A DNA stretch of 64,000 nt from Acidimicrobiaceae bacterium (GCA_020637295.1 JACJWF010000006.1:62001-126000); one strand, 5' to 3'; positions 26,483-35,821 are shown, counted from the stretch's first letter. The notes: generated from the letters alone by a model not told the origin. A program made the numbers and translations.

Positions 26483-27346
26483 TCAGGCGCGGCCGTTGGC
26501 GTGGGCTCGGCGGGCCAGGGCGGCGGCACCGACGAGCGACGCCATCTGGCCGAGGCCGACTGGGACCACCCGGAAGCCGGAGGTGAAGCTGAGCCGGGCG
26601 CGCTGATCCAGCTCCGACTGGCAGGACGCGAAGAAGGGCTCACCGAACCCCAGCGCGACGGACCCGCCGACCACGGCCAGCTTCAGGTCGCAGACGGCGC
26701 CCAGCCCGGCCAGCGCCCGGCCGACCAGCAACCCGGTGCGCTCGACGATGGCCTGCGGCGCCCGCTGCGGCGGCCGGCCGGTCTCCGCCTCGATGGCAGA
26801 GCCGCTGCAGTAGGCCTCCAGGCAGCCGAGGCCGCCGCACTCGCACCGTCGCCCCTCCGGCTCCACCACCATGTGGCCGACATGGCCGGCGTTGCCAAGC
26901 CTGCCTTCCAGCATCCGGCCGCCGACCATGATCCCGCCGCCGACACCGGCGCCGATGACGACAGCAGCGAAGTCGCGCACGCCGACCGCAGCGCCACGCC
27001 AGGCCTCGCCGAGCGCCACGGCCTTGGCGTTGTTGTCCACCACCGTGGGCAGATGGGTGAGCTCCTCCACCTGCGCACCGAGCGGGAAGTCGCGAAGGCT
27101 GGGGATGTGCAGCGGCGCCACCGTGCCGGCGTCCGGGTTCATCGGCCCGCCGCAGCCGACACCACAACCGAGCGGGCGACTGGGTGCCGCGGCGAGGACC
27201 CGTCGGACCAGACGCGCCAGCGCCGGCCACACATCCCGGGGCGGCGTGGCGACCCGGTCGCGCAGCACGACCTCGCCGCCGACGTCGACGATCGCGGCGC
27301 CCAACTTCGTCCCGCCCACGTCGATCGCCAGGTAGCAGTCGCTCAC
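26483..27346 (-). CDS. ROK family sugar kinase
   Basis: 287 residues. The ATP site is AIDVGGTKLGAAIVD at the N-terminus. V-D-N-N-A-K-A-V-A-L carries the catalytic aspartate. G-A-G-V-G-G-G-I and G-H-V-G-H-M-V-V-E-P lead into the ROK zinc motif C-E-C-G-G-L-G-C-L-E. It is most probably a glucokinase, but related kinases of N-acetylmannosamine or fructose share these motifs. A second ROK gene lies at 51030. The GTG start is preceded by TACCGT eight bases upstream. Confidence 0.9.
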   Translation of the reverse strand: MSDCYLAIDVGGTKLGAAIVDVGGEVVLRDRVATPPRDVWPALARLVRRVLAAAPSRPLGCGVGCGGPMNPDAGTVAPLHIPSLRDFPLGAQVEELTHLPTVVDNNAKAVALGEAWRGAAVGVRDFAAVVIGAGVGGGIMVGGRMLEGRLGNAGHVGHMVVEPEGRRCECGGLGCLEAYCSGSAIEAETGRPPQRAPQAIVERTGLLVGRALAGLGAVCDLKLAVVGGSVALGFGEPFFASCQSELDQRARLSFTSGFRVVPVGLGQMASLVGAAALARRAHANGRA

Positions 27347-27354
27347 GCTGACCG

Positions 27355-27402
27355 ACGGTAGCGGCCCACTGACCGAACGGGGTGGTCACGCCCGTCTACC
27401 CT
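27355..27402. promoter_or_regulatory. Divergent promoters between the ROK kinase and moxR
   Basis: Minus strand TACCGT (27355-27360) lies eight bases before the ROK GTG. Plus strand TACCCT (27397-27402) lies seven bases before the moxR GTG. Both give leaderless transcripts. Confidence 0.55.
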
Positions 27403-27409
27403 GTCGCCC

Positions 27410-28375
27410 GTGACGGTCGCCCCGAACCCGCCCTCCTCCACGTTCGCCCAGCTGTACGACGCCATCACGGGCAACATCGCCTCGGTGGTCCATGGCAAGC
27501 GCCAGGCCATCGACCTGGCGGTCATCTGCCTCCTGGCGGAGGGCCACCTCCTCATCGAGGACGTTCCAGGTGTCGGCAAGACCAGCCTGGCCAAGGCGCT
27601 GGCGGCGTCGATCGACTGCACCTGGAAGCGGGTGCAGTTCACCCCCGACCTGCTGCCGGCCGACCTCGTGGGCGTCAGCGTGTACCAGCGGGCCAGCGAG
27701 CAGTTCGTCTTCCAGCCGGGTCCCCTCTTCGCCAACATCGTCCTGGCCGACGAGATCAACCGGGCCTCACCGAAGACCCAGTCGGCGCTGCTGGAGGCCA
27801 TGGAGGAACGCCAGGTCAGTGCGGACGGCCGCAGCTACCCGCTGCCGGAGCCGTTCATGGTGGCCGCCACCCAGAACCCGGTGGAGCAGGAGGGCACCTA
27901 CCGGCTGCCGGAGAGCCAGCTGGACCGCTTTCTCATGCGCCTGTCGCTCGGCTACCCCGGCCGCCAGGCGGAGCTGATGATCCTCGACACCAACGGCGTC
28001 ACGGACTCGCTCGCCGCCCTGCAACCCGTGGTCAGCGCGGCCGAGGTGATGGCCATGCGCGACGCCGTGCGCGCCGTGCACATCGCCCCGCTGCTGAAGG
28101 GCTACATGGTGGATCTGGCGGAGGCCAGCCGCCGGCACGCCGGCCTCACGCTGGGCCTCTCCCCCCGTGCCACCCTGCAGCTCGCCCGCGCGGCCCGAGC
28201 CCACGCCGCCTCGCAGGGCAGGGAGTACAGCACTCCCGACGACGTGAAGGCCGTGGCTGCGCCGGTGCTGGCCCACCGCGTGCTCGTGCGAGCGGACGCT
28301 GCTTCCCGCGGGCTCACCGCAGAGCAGGCGATCGACGAGGTCCTCGCCGCCGTCCCGGTGCCAGCGGGGCGCTGA
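27410..28375 (+). CDS. MoxR family AAA+ ATPase
   Basis: 321 residues. Walker A is V-P-G-V-G-K-T-S-L-A near residue 52; Walker B is I-V-L-A-D-E-I-N. Q-N-P-V-E-Q-E-G-T-Y-R-L-P-E is the sensor 1 region typical of MoxR. It acts as a chaperone-like ATPase for metal- or cofactor-dependent or secreted complexes. It overlaps the DUF58 gene by one base (TGATG), and forms with it and the transglutaminase gene the widespread moxR-DUF58-tgase operon. Confidence 0.94.
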   Translation: MTVAPNPPSSTFAQLYDAITGNIASVVHGKRQAIDLAVICLLAEGHLLIEDVPGVGKTSLAKALAASIDCTWKRVQFTPDLLPADLVGVSVYQRASEQFVFQPGPLFANIVLADEINRASPKTQSALLEAMEERQVSADGRSYPLPEPFMVAATQNPVEQEGTYRLPESQLDRFLMRLSLGYPGRQAELMILDTNGVTDSLAALQPVVSAAEVMAMRDAVRAVHIAPLLKGYMVDLAEASRRHAGLTLGLSPRATLQLARAARAHAASQGREYSTPDDVKAVAAPVLAHRVLVRADAASRGLTAEQAIDEVLAAVPVPAGR

Positions 28376-29508
28376 TGCCCACCCGCCACGGCTGGGCCGC
28401 CGTCGCCGCGGCCATCGGCACGGTGGTGTCGGGCCGGCTGTTCGGCGTGCTGGAGTTGTACGTGGTGGGCGCAGCGCTGCTCGCCGCTGCGGTGGTCGCC
28501 GTCGTCCTCGTCAACCGGCCCCTGCCAGCGCTGCGGGTGCGGCGCCTCGCCCGGCCGGCCACCGTCGCCACCGGCGAGCCTGCCCGCGTGGACCTCCAAC
28601 TGCTCAACGACGGCCGCACGCGCACGCCCCGCCTGCGGGTGTGGGAACCCGTCGGCGAGCGCGGCGGTGCCCCCATGCAGATGGCGCCGCTGCCTCCTGG
28701 CGAGGACGCGGCTGCGGCGTACCGCGTCCCCACTGCCCGCCGCGGCATCGTCACCACCGGCCCGATGCGCGTCGAGTGGACCGACCCGCTGGGCCTGGCG
28801 AAGCGCACCACCCGCCTGCCGGGCCGCGGCGAGGTGCTGGTGGTGCCGGAGCGCGTGCCGATGATGTTCCCGGGTCTCGGCAGCAACGGCCCCCTGGGCA
28901 CCCACCTGCGAATGAAGGCCATGGGCCGCAGCGGCAGCGAGTTCCACTCGCAGCGCGAGTACGTGCCCGGCGACGATCTGAGGCGGATCAACTGGAAGTC
29001 CACCGCCCGCACCGGCACGCTGATCGTCCGCGAGCCGGCGATGGAGACCGTCCACCGCTGCACCGTCCTGCTGGACACCGATGCCGGGCAGTACGACGGC
29101 GAAGGCTTCGAGCGCGCCGTCAGCGCCGCAGCCAGCATCATCTCGGCGGCGACGGCGCACGGGGTGGCGACACGCCTCGTCGCGCCGGGACTGGACCTGC
29201 GCGGCCCGGACGTCGCCCACGAAGCGCTCCGTTGGTTGGCCACAGTGCAACTCGACGACCGTGACGAGCAGCCGCCGCTGGCCACCCGCGCCCACCTCGA
29301 GGGTCTCGGCCTCCTGGCAGTGGTCACCGGACGGGTCGGCTCCACGGCTGAGCGCGTCGCCGTCGAGGCGTGTGGGCCGGACGAGACACTGGTCTCTGTC
29401 GTCACCATGGAGGTCGCGCCGTCCCGCCGTTTCGTGGTGGCGGCCACGTCGCTCCTTGAGTTGGAACAGGCCTGGCAGCGCCTGGTCGAGGGATCGGCGG
29501 CGTCATGA
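28375..29508 (+). CDS. DUF58 domain protein
   Basis: 377 residues. Two N-terminal membrane helices (about 8-50) are followed by a beta-rich region, then the DUF58 signature SEFHSQREYVPGDDLRRINW near residue 184. The rest resembles a von Willebrand A-like fold (V-L-L-D-T-D-A-G-Q-Y). Proteins of this type pair with MoxR ATPases; no enzyme activity is known. It overlaps the transglutaminase gene by four bases. Confidence 0.92.
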   Translation: MPTRHGWAAVAAAIGTVVSGRLFGVLELYVVGAALLAAAVVAVVLVNRPLPALRVRRLARPATVATGEPARVDLQLLNDGRTRTPRLRVWEPVGERGGAPMQMAPLPPGEDAAAAYRVPTARRGIVTTGPMRVEWTDPLGLAKRTTRLPGRGEVLVVPERVPMMFPGLGSNGPLGTHLRMKAMGRSGSEFHSQREYVPGDDLRRINWKSTARTGTLIVREPAMETVHRCTVLLDTDAGQYDGEGFERAVSAAASIISAATAHGVATRLVAPGLDLRGPDVAHEALRWLATVQLDDRDEQPPLATRAHLEGLGLLAVVTGRVGSTAERVAVEACGPDETLVSVVTMEVAPSRRFVVAATSLLELEQAWQRLVEGSAAS

Positions 29509-31748
29509 CCACCTGGCGCGAACGCGTCGCCGACGCCCGGCTGCCGGCCACGGCGTGCCTCACCGCGCTCACGGTGGTGACGGTCGTAGCGCACACGCGG
29601 GTGTTCGCCGACCACGACTTCCTGCGGCCGATGCTGGCCGTGGCCGTCGGCCTGCACGTCCTCGCGGCCACACTGCGGGTGGTGCGGGCCCCGGTCTGGG
29701 TGGCCTTCCCGGTGCAGGTCATCGGCGCGGTGGAACTGCTGGCGCTCGCCTACTACCGGTCGACGATGACCGGTCCGCTCCCCACGATGCGGACGTGGGA
29801 GATGGTGCGCATCGACCTGCGCCTGGTGGCCGATCAGTTCTCCACGGCAGTCGCCCCCGTGCCCAGCACCGGCAGCTATGCGATCGTTGCCGCGGTCGGC
29901 ATCGCCCTTGTCGTCCTGCTGTCGGATGCGTTCGCGTTCCGGGCGATGGGCCAGATGGAAGCAGTGGTGCCGGCGGGGATCCTGTTCATCATCACCGCCG
30001 CGCTGGGTGTCGACCGCGACCGCGTCCTGCTCGCAACGGTGTGGGTGGCCGTGGCGCTCCTCACCGCCGGCGTGCTGAGGTTCCAGCAGCGCAGCGACGA
30101 CATCGCGTGGGTGGGGGGTCGCCGCGCCCGCCTGCTGACGGCGTTTCCCGCCATCGCTCTCGCCGTGTCCGTCAGTGCAGTGGCCGCCGCAGCCGTCGCG
30201 CCACGCCTGCCCGGTGCCGGCGAGAAGGGGCTGGTAGACACCCGCAACCGGCTGGGCAGCGTCACCGAAGTGCTCAGCCCACTGGTGGACATCCGCGCCA
30301 ACATCGTCAACCGCAGCAACCTGCAGATGTTCACCGTCACCAGCAGCGACGGCGGCCACTACTGGCGGGTCATCGGCCTTCCCCGGTTCGACGGCAACGC
30401 CTGGAATCCGCCGGAGGAGACGCTGGTGCCGATGGGCAACCGTTCCGACGACGTCACCACCGGCACCGTGACGGTGGACCAGGTGTTCGAGATCTCCGGG
30501 CTCGGCGGGTCGCTGGTGCCGGCCGCGTACCATCCGGTGCAGGTGTCGCCGGATGACGTCTACTGGGCCGCCGACAGCGAGAGCCTGGTGCTGCCCGACG
30601 GCAACGTGCTGAACAGCGGCGACTCGATTGCCGTCCGTTCGCTGGTCCCCAACCCGTCGCAGGCGGAGTTGCTGGCGGCCACCGCCAGCGGCGCGCCGGC
30701 CGCCTACTACGAGTTGCCCGATTCTGCCTGGGCCGCCGCCCGACCGACCGCGGTCACGGTCACCGCCGGGGCAGCGACGCCCTACGAGCAGGCGCTGGCG
30801 CTGCAGAACTGGTTCCGCACCAACTTCACCTACGACACCGATGTGCAACTGGGCAACAGCACCGACGCAATCACCGCCTTCTTGCGCGACCGTCGCGGCT
30901 TCTGCCAGCAGTTCGCCGGCACGTTCGCCGTCATGGCCCGGTCCATCGGGCTGCCGGCCCGGGTGGCAGTCGGCTTCACCCCTGGCGAACTCCAGGCAGA
31001 CGGCAAGTACCACGTGTACGGCCGCCACGCCCACGCCTGGCCGGAGGTCTGGTTCGACGGCATCGGGTGGATCCCGTTCGAGCCCACGCCTGGGCGCGGC
31101 AGCTCGGACAGCGAGCCGTTCACCGGTGTGCCGGCGGCGCAGGAGGGCGCCTCCGCCGGCACCGGTGGCAGCGGGCAGGGCGGATCCAGCCCCACGCCCA
31201 CCACACGCCCCCAGGACCCCGACGCCAATCCTGATGACCCCCGCGACGGCGGCGCCGCAGGCGGGGGTGCGGATGGCACCGGTGGCACGCCGACGCCGTC
31301 CGCACCCCAGCAGATGCCGGCGGCGCTGCTCGCCGTGCCGATCGTGCTCGGCCTGCTGGCGCTCTGGGCGTTGATCGTGCCGTTCGTCGCCCGATGGCGG
31401 GCGCGCCGGCAGTTGCGCTCCCCCGCCGAGCGGGTGGTCGGCGCGTGGCACCGGGCGCGTACGGCGCTGACGCTGGCCGGGGTGGAAGACCATGCCGACG
31501 ACACGCCGGTGCAGTTCGCCATCCGGGCGGACCGGGCCGTTCCGGTGGACCATCGCACCGTGCGGACGCTGGCCGACCAGGTGACGAAGGTCGTCTACGC
31601 CGAGTCGGACGTGGACGACACGACGGCGGCGACGATGGAACGGCTGAGCGTGGACGTGCAGCACCGCTGCCGGGACCTGCAGGGCTGGTGGACACGGCTG
31701 CGGATGCGGCTGGACCCACGCCTGGCCTGGCGGCTGGCGTCGGGCTGA
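29505..31748 (+). CDS. Membrane transglutaminase-like protein
   Basis: 747 residues. The N-terminal part has about five or six membrane helices (to about 225). An extracytoplasmic part follows, with the transglutaminase core: R-G-F-C-Q-Q-F-A with the catalytic cysteine near 467, and G-R-H-A-H-A-W-P-E-V-W with the histidine. The usual third acidic residue appears as Glu in W-I-P-F-E-P-T-P. A Gly/Ser/Pro-rich linker and one more membrane helix (about 605-628) precede a cytoplasmic domain. With MoxR and DUF58 it probably forms a membrane complex acting on proteins or the envelope. Confidence 0.92.
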   Translation: MTTWRERVADARLPATACLTALTVVTVVAHTRVFADHDFLRPMLAVAVGLHVLAATLRVVRAPVWVAFPVQVIGAVELLALAYYRSTMTGPLPTMRTWEMVRIDLRLVADQFSTAVAPVPSTGSYAIVAAVGIALVVLLSDAFAFRAMGQMEAVVPAGILFIITAALGVDRDRVLLATVWVAVALLTAGVLRFQQRSDDIAWVGGRRARLLTAFPAIALAVSVSAVAAAAVAPRLPGAGEKGLVDTRNRLGSVTEVLSPLVDIRANIVNRSNLQMFTVTSSDGGHYWRVIGLPRFDGNAWNPPEETLVPMGNRSDDVTTGTVTVDQVFEISGLGGSLVPAAYHPVQVSPDDVYWAADSESLVLPDGNVLNSGDSIAVRSLVPNPSQAELLAATASGAPAAYYELPDSAWAAARPTAVTVTAGAATPYEQALALQNWFRTNFTYDTDVQLGNSTDAITAFLRDRRGFCQQFAGTFAVMARSIGLPARVAVGFTPGELQADGKYHVYGRHAHAWPEVWFDGIGWIPFEPTPGRGSSDSEPFTGVPAAQEGASAGTGGSGQGGSSPTPTTRPQDPDANPDDPRDGGAAGGGADGTGGTPTPSAPQQMPAALLAVPIVLGLLALWALIVPFVARWRARRQLRSPAERVVGAWHRARTALTLAGVEDHADDTPVQFAIRADRAVPVDHRTVRTLADQVTKVVYAESDVDDTTAATMERLSVDVQHRCRDLQGWWTRLRMRLDPRLAWRLASG

Positions 31749-31750
31749 GT

Positions 31751-31773
31751 GCCCCGGCGCCCGGCGCTGGGGC
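31751..31773. terminator. Hairpin between convergent genes
   Basis: GCCCCGGCGC and GCGCTGGGGC form a ten-pair stem (one G-U) with a CCG loop. It sits right after the transglutaminase stop and ends just before the DUF3040 stop, so it can serve both strands. There is no T-run on either side. Confidence 0.5.
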
Positions 31774-31775
31774 GG

Positions 31776-32108
31776 CTACTCGCCGGAGCGGGAACGGGGC
31801 GGGCCGAAGCGGCCGCGCATTGTCTCCGACAGGTGGGACAGCCCGGCCTCGCCCAGCGCACGTGCATGGCGTTCGGCGATGACGACGCAGACGACCGCCC
31901 CGATGAAGGCGACGAACGCCAGGTAGGGGCTGACGGAGAGCAGGCCGATGGTGAGGACCAGGCACACCAGCGCCGCAGCGCCGGAGAGCACGAGGCCCTT
32001 GCGGCTGCCGCCCTTGGCCGGGTGCAGGGTACGGCCGAACCCGGGGTCGCGCTGCAACTGCTCCTCGATCTGGCGGAGGATGCGTTGTTCGTCTTCCGAC
32101 AGCGGCAT
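31776..32108 (-). CDS. DUF3040 membrane protein
   Basis: 110 residues. It begins with M-P-L-S-E-D-E-Q-R-I-L-R-Q-I-E-E-Q-L, the DUF3040 signature found in actinobacteria. Two membrane helices follow (about 40-60 and 62-82), then a basic tail. GGAG lies five bases before ATG 32108, so unlike most neighbours it has a Shine-Dalgarno leader. The function is unknown. The 135-base gap to dinB holds nothing recognisable. Confidence 0.88.
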   Translation of the reverse strand: MPLSEDEQRILRQIEEQLQRDPGFGRTLHPAKGGSRKGLVLSGAAALVCLVLTIGLLSVSPYLAFVAFIGAVVCVVIAERHARALGEAGLSHLSETMRGRFGPPRSRSGE

Positions 32109-32243
32109 GTGGACTCCTGCGCGACGGCCCCGACGACCGGACGGCCTGGGACGCATCTTCGCAGATGTCACGCCCTCAAGCAACGCGTGCCGTGACCACC
32201 GCAGGTGAACTTCCGGTGCCGGGACACACCGCCCGGAACGGCC

Positions 32244-33539
32244 TCAGCCGCCCTCCTGATCCGGCCCCCACTGCTGGGCGCCCTTGCGGACCACCCGAAG
32301 GCCCCGGTCGCTGACGGCCGACGCCGGGCCGATGGCGGTGGAGCCGAAGCGGGAGCGGATCGCGTCCATCGTCTCCTCGGCGGCCTGCCACTCCGCGGCG
32401 GTGGCCGCAGGCGGCGGGCCGGGCTCGCCTTCGCCGGCGGTGTCGAACAGGTCGGTCAGGCTCATCTGCTCCGCGGGCGGGCCGAACTGGGAGCCGGCGA
32501 TGCCCAGCAGCCGCACCCCGGGTGTCGGGTCCAGTGTCGCCAGCAGCGGGGTGGCCGCGGCCAGGAGGGCGTGGGCGGTGGCGACCGGCGACGGCAGGGT
32601 GACGGAGCGGGTGACGGTCTCGAAGCCGGCGAAGCGGACCTTCACCGAGACGGTGCGGGCACCGGTGCCGTGGGCCCGCAGCCGGGCGGCGACGGCGTCG
32701 GCCAGGCGGACCAGTTCCCGCTGCAGTTCCTCGTGGGTGTACAGGTCGGTGGGGAAGGTCTCTTCGTGGCCGATGGACTTGGTGGGCCGGTCCACCTCCA
32801 CCGGCCGGTCGTCGATCCCCAGGGCCAGCTGGTGCAGGTGGCGGCCGTGGGCCTTGCCGACCGCGCCGACCAACACCCGTTCCTCCAGGCCCGCCAGGTC
32901 GGCCACGGTGCGCACACCGAGGCGGGTCAGCTTCTCCAGGGTGGCCGGCCCCACACCCCACAGCGCCGTCACGGGCAGGGGGTGGAGGAAGGCCAACTCC
33001 TCCCCCGGCCGCACCTCCACCACTCCCCTGCCCTCGCGCACCCCGTCGGGCCGGGCGACCGGCTTGGCGGCCTCGGACGCCAGCTTGGCGAGGAACTTGG
33101 TGGGGGCCACACCGACGCTGCAGGTCAGCCCGGTGCGGGCCTTCACGTCCGTGCGGATGCGCTGGGCGATGGCGACCCCGTCGCCCAGCAGGCGGCGGGC
33201 GCCGGTGACGTCGAGGAACGCCTCGTCGAGTGCCAGCGGCTCGATCAGCGGGGTGACCGAGCGGAACACCTCGTGCACCTCGGCGCTGACCTCGGCGTAG
33301 CGGGCGTGGTCGCCGGGCAGGAAGACGGCGTGCGGGCACATGCGGCGGGCGACGGCGCTGGGCATGGCCGAGTGGACGCCGAAGCGGCGGGCTTCGTAGG
33401 ACGCTGCAGCGATGACGCCTCGGCGCCCCGTCCCGCCGACGACCACCGGCTTGCCGCGCAGGTCGGGCCGGCGCAGCAGTTCGACGCTGACGTAGAAGGC
33501 GTCCATGTCGACGTGGAGGATGGTGCGCCCACCGGCCAC
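32244..33539 (-). CDS. dinB: DNA polymerase IV (Y family)
   Basis: 431 residues. Palm motifs: H-V-D-M-D-A-F-Y-V-S-V-E at residues about 9-20 and A-L-D-E-A-F-L-D-V with the catalytic acids. V-G-V-A-P-T-K-F-L-A-K and L-W-G-V-G-P-A-T form the thumb helix-hairpin regions. QMSLTDLF near residue 358 resembles the beta-clamp binding motif. It makes error-prone translesion synthesis. It follows the nudix gene by three bases on the same strand. No SOS box is seen before the pair. Confidence 0.95.
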   Translation of the reverse strand: MAGGRTILHVDMDAFYVSVELLRRPDLRGKPVVVGGTGRRGVIAAASYEARRFGVHSAMPSAVARRMCPHAVFLPGDHARYAEVSAEVHEVFRSVTPLIEPLALDEAFLDVTGARRLLGDGVAIAQRIRTDVKARTGLTCSVGVAPTKFLAKLASEAAKPVARPDGVREGRGVVEVRPGEELAFLHPLPVTALWGVGPATLEKLTRLGVRTVADLAGLEERVLVGAVGKAHGRHLHQLALGIDDRPVEVDRPTKSIGHEETFPTDLYTHEELQRELVRLADAVAARLRAHGTGARTVSVKVRFAGFETVTRSVTLPSPVATAHALLAAATPLLATLDPTPGVRLLGIAGSQFGPPAEQMSLTDLFDTAGEGEPGPPPAATAAEWQAAEETMDAIRSRFGSTAIGPASAVSDRGLRVVRKGAQQWGPDQEGG

Positions 33540-33542
33540 GGC

Positions 33543-34025
33543 TCAGCCGACCCGGGTGATGTCCGCCGACCCCCGCTGGGTGCCGCGGAGCAGGAACTGG
33601 TAGCTGGCCGCCGCCTCGCCGCGCAGCCAGTCACCCACCGGCGTGTGCACCCACGGCGGGCTGAACGCCAGCAGGCCGGGGGCCTCGTCGGCGGTGCTGT
33701 GGCGGACCTCCTCGACGATGCCGTCGGGGTCGGCGATGACCACGTCGCCGGCGATCTCGTCGGCCTCCCACGCCTCCACCCGCAGCCGCCAGCCCATGTC
33801 CGGGGCGTCGACGGTGACGGTGTAGCGGCGGCCGGCCCACGACACCACGCTGAGGCCGGTCTCCTCCTTCACCTCGCGGGTGAGGCCGCTGAGGATGGTC
33901 TCACCCTGGTCGATGACGCCGCCAGGCGGCGTCCACTCCAGCGACTGGTCACGCCGCCGGTTGCCGACGAGCACCAGCCCGTCCCCGTGCCGGATGAGGG
34001 CACCTCCGACCAGCCAACGACGCAT
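33543..34025 (-). CDS. Nudix hydrolase
   Basis: 160 residues from ATG 34025. The nudix box is complete: G-V-I-D-Q-G-E-T then seven residues to R-E-V-K-E-E-T-G-L (about 39-60), which binds the metal and cleaves X-linked nucleoside diphosphates. As the gene in front of dinB it may clean damaged nucleotides, but this is only inferred from the pairing. CACACT six bases upstream is a possible leaderless -10. The 202 bases further upstream hold only the hairpin at 34213. Confidence 0.9.
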   Translation of the reverse strand: MRRWLVGGALIRHGDGLVLVGNRRRDQSLEWTPPGGVIDQGETILSGLTREVKEETGLSVVSWAGRRYTVTVDAPDMGWRLRVEAWEADEIAGDVVIADPDGIVEEVRHSTADEAPGLLAFSPPWVHTPVGDWLRGEAAASYQFLLRGTQRGSADITRVG

Positions 34026-34212
34026 CCCAACAGTGTGGCACGGGCGGCCCCGCGCGCCCGCTGGCGCGCCGGGTGCACCGAACGGTCCTGACGTCGTTGT
34101 CGACATCGCCGGGGCAGCGCCGCACCCCTCACGCGTCCACGATCGAGCAGTCGTTGCCCGATGGCTCAATTGATCGAATGGCCGCATCGCCCGTCACGAT
34201 GGGCGCCGCCAG

Positions 34213-34240
34213 GGAGGCGTCGTGTCGTCACGACGCCTCC
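34213..34240 (-). terminator. Perfect 12-bp hairpin containing the stop codon of a lipoprotein gene
   Basis: GGAGGCGTCGTG and CACGACGCCTCC with a four-base loop. The TGA of the lipoprotein gene (34228-34230) lies in the loop and arm. No T-run follows. A stem this long and perfect is likely an actinobacterial-type terminator. Confidence 0.55.
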
Positions 34241-35268
34241 GGCGATGGCAACTCGTACCTGGTGACCACGAGTTCGTCGCCGTCGAACTCCAGCTGCACG
34301 ATGCCGTTGTCGACCAGTTGCACGGCGCCGTTCATCGCCGCGACGGCGGGAACTGCGAACTGCACGGCATGGCCTGAAGGCCTCAGCATCACGTAGTGCC
34401 CCGCGCCGTTCTCGCCGGGCGAATGGACGAACACGAGGACGGTCCCATCTGGCAGGCGGCCGTCCGGGGACACGCCACCGGCGCCGTCGGCAGCGGGGAA
34501 GTTCCATTGGCGCGTCTGTCCGCTCCATGTCACCCACACCCTCCCACCGGGGAAGAACTGCACGTCAGCCCGCTCGCCGACATCGAGGGGCAGTGTCGCG
34601 ATCTCGACCATCGAGTCCCCCACGCGGACGAACGCGCTGCTGCCCTCGAACGTGATCGCCGACAGGCTGAGAAAGCCCTGTGCGGCGAACTCCCGGGCCG
34701 GAGCCGCCATGTTGCCGCCGACGTAGACGCGCAACACGTCGCTCGAACCATCAGCGCTGTCAGCCGTTGACTCCAGCACGTACACGGCCCCATCTGGACC
34801 GAGGGCGGGCGACGACACTGGCAGCGAACCGGACAAGAAGGGAGTGATCTCGACTTCTTCACCACCCGGGCTGACCACGACCCACCGTCGATTGACGAAG
34901 TCGTTGATCACGACGCTTCCGTCCGGCAGAACGACTGGGGACAGGGGCCTGGCAGGGTCGCACTCCGTGCAGCTCTCCACACCGAGTTGGCGCTCGCCGT
35001 CCCCGAGCGACGCCCGGTACAGCTCCACTCCATCGAGCACGCCCGCATCCGAGACCACCGATGACACATCCGTGACCAGCAGCGGCGCCACGACGGTCGT
35101 GGACGTCACAGCAGTCGTGCCGCCACCACTCGCCGACGTCGAGACCTCCGGCACGACCGTTGGGGCGCCAGCAGCGCCGCTCGTCGATGGACTCTGGGCC
35201 TGCCCCCCACCCCCAGCGGTGCAGGACATCAGCACAACCGAGGCAACGCCTACCAACCAGGCTCGCAT
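34228..35268 (-). CDS. Secreted lipoprotein, beta-propeller-like
   Basis: 346 residues. The signal peptide ends in the lipobox V-L-M-S-C (Cys 16). A Thr/Ser/Ala-rich linker follows (to about 60). The rest has repeated short beta segments with G-x-x-x-V-V-x-x-x-G patterns (L-P-D-G-S-V-V-I-N-D, L-G-P-D-G-A-V-Y-V-L-E-S), like NHL or YncE-type propellers. C-T-E-C may be a disulfide. It belongs to no family I recognise. ATG 35268 has CAGTCT six bases upstream. It starts the accessory stretch at 34-38 kb. Confidence 0.75.
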   Translation of the reverse strand: MRAWLVGVASVVLMSCTAGGGGQAQSPSTSGAAGAPTVVPEVSTSASGGGTTAVTSTTVVAPLLVTDVSSVVSDAGVLDGVELYRASLGDGERQLGVESCTECDPARPLSPVVLPDGSVVINDFVNRRWVVVSPGGEEVEITPFLSGSLPVSSPALGPDGAVYVLESTADSADGSSDVLRVYVGGNMAAPAREFAAQGFLSLSAITFEGSSAFVRVGDSMVEIATLPLDVGERADVQFFPGGRVWVTWSGQTRQWNFPAADGAGGVSPDGRLPDGTVLVFVHSPGENGAGHYVMLRPSGHAVQFAVPAVAAMNGAVQLVDNGIVQLEFDGDELVVTRYELPSPEAS

Positions 35269-35274
35269 CGCTAC

Positions 35275-35280
35275 AGACTG
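35275..35280 (-). promoter_or_regulatory. Leaderless -10 of the lipoprotein gene
   Basis: CAGTCT on the minus strand, six bases before ATG 35268. It is weaker than the TANNNT examples. Confidence 0.4.
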
Positions 35281-35458
35281 CCCCATGGCGAGCTCGGTGT
35301 CCGCGCACCAGGGCGAAGCGCCTCGACTTCGAATCAGCGACGTCAACCTCGCCTCGTCGTCTTCGTGGCTCTGTCCGACCCCGGACTGATCAAGGTCATG
35401 AGCGAGTCGTCCTCTTAGGGTGGCGTCGGCGTCACCCCTCGTCGAAGGGCCAAGGCAG

Positions 35459-35821
35459 CTACCTGCTCCCGAGGAAGTAGATCTCCTTGCCGTTCCGCAT
35501 CCGCTCGTCCATCGACTGCCTCCACACCTCGTACCCCTCGCCGAACGGGATCGGCCGCTGGCTGAACGAGAAGAGCGCCTCGAAGAAGTACGGCTCGTCG
35601 CGTGCCTCCTGCAGGCTCGCGCAGAGGTGAGCGGACACGGCGTTGCCTGCGATGGCGAAGCGACCGCACGCAGCAAGGACAAGTTCCTCGAGCCGTGTGG
35701 GATCCACCTCGTCCTGGATGCGTCCCCAGGTCATGAAGTACCGACTCTCGCCGGTCTCCAGGGCCAGTCTGACGGTGACGATGTCCTCCACGCCGTGAGC
35801 ATCCCATATACCACGCAGCAC
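35459..35821 (-). CDS. Uncharacterised protein
   Basis: About 120 residues from GTG 35821. Segments such as L-A-L-E-T-G-E-S-R-Y-F-M-T-W-G and F-F-E-A-L-F-S-F-S-Q-R-P-I-P-F look like a folded alpha/beta protein with many aromatic residues. The end R-M-R-N-G-K-E-I-Y-F-L-G is basic. I do not recognise the family; small single-domain proteins of this kind are often immunity or antitoxin-like, but nothing here proves it. The start is uncertain. The gene follows a degraded gene tail. The 190 bases downstream to 35269 show no gene or clear RNA. Confidence 0.5.
   Translation of the reverse strand: MLRGIWDAHGVEDIVTVRLALETGESRYFMTWGRIQDEVDPTRLEELVLAACGRFAIAGNAVSAHLCASLQEARDEPYFFEALFSFSQRPIPFGEGYEVWRQSMDERMRNGKEIYFLGSR

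Noticed and set aside
28314..31664. A 1116-codon minus-strand frame
   Set aside because: Antisense of the DUF58 and transglutaminase genes, which have clear motifs and overlapping start/stop codons.
35269..35458. Possible tRNA or small RNA gene in the gap
   Set aside because: No cloverleaf, T-loop or promoter-terminator pair could be found by eye.
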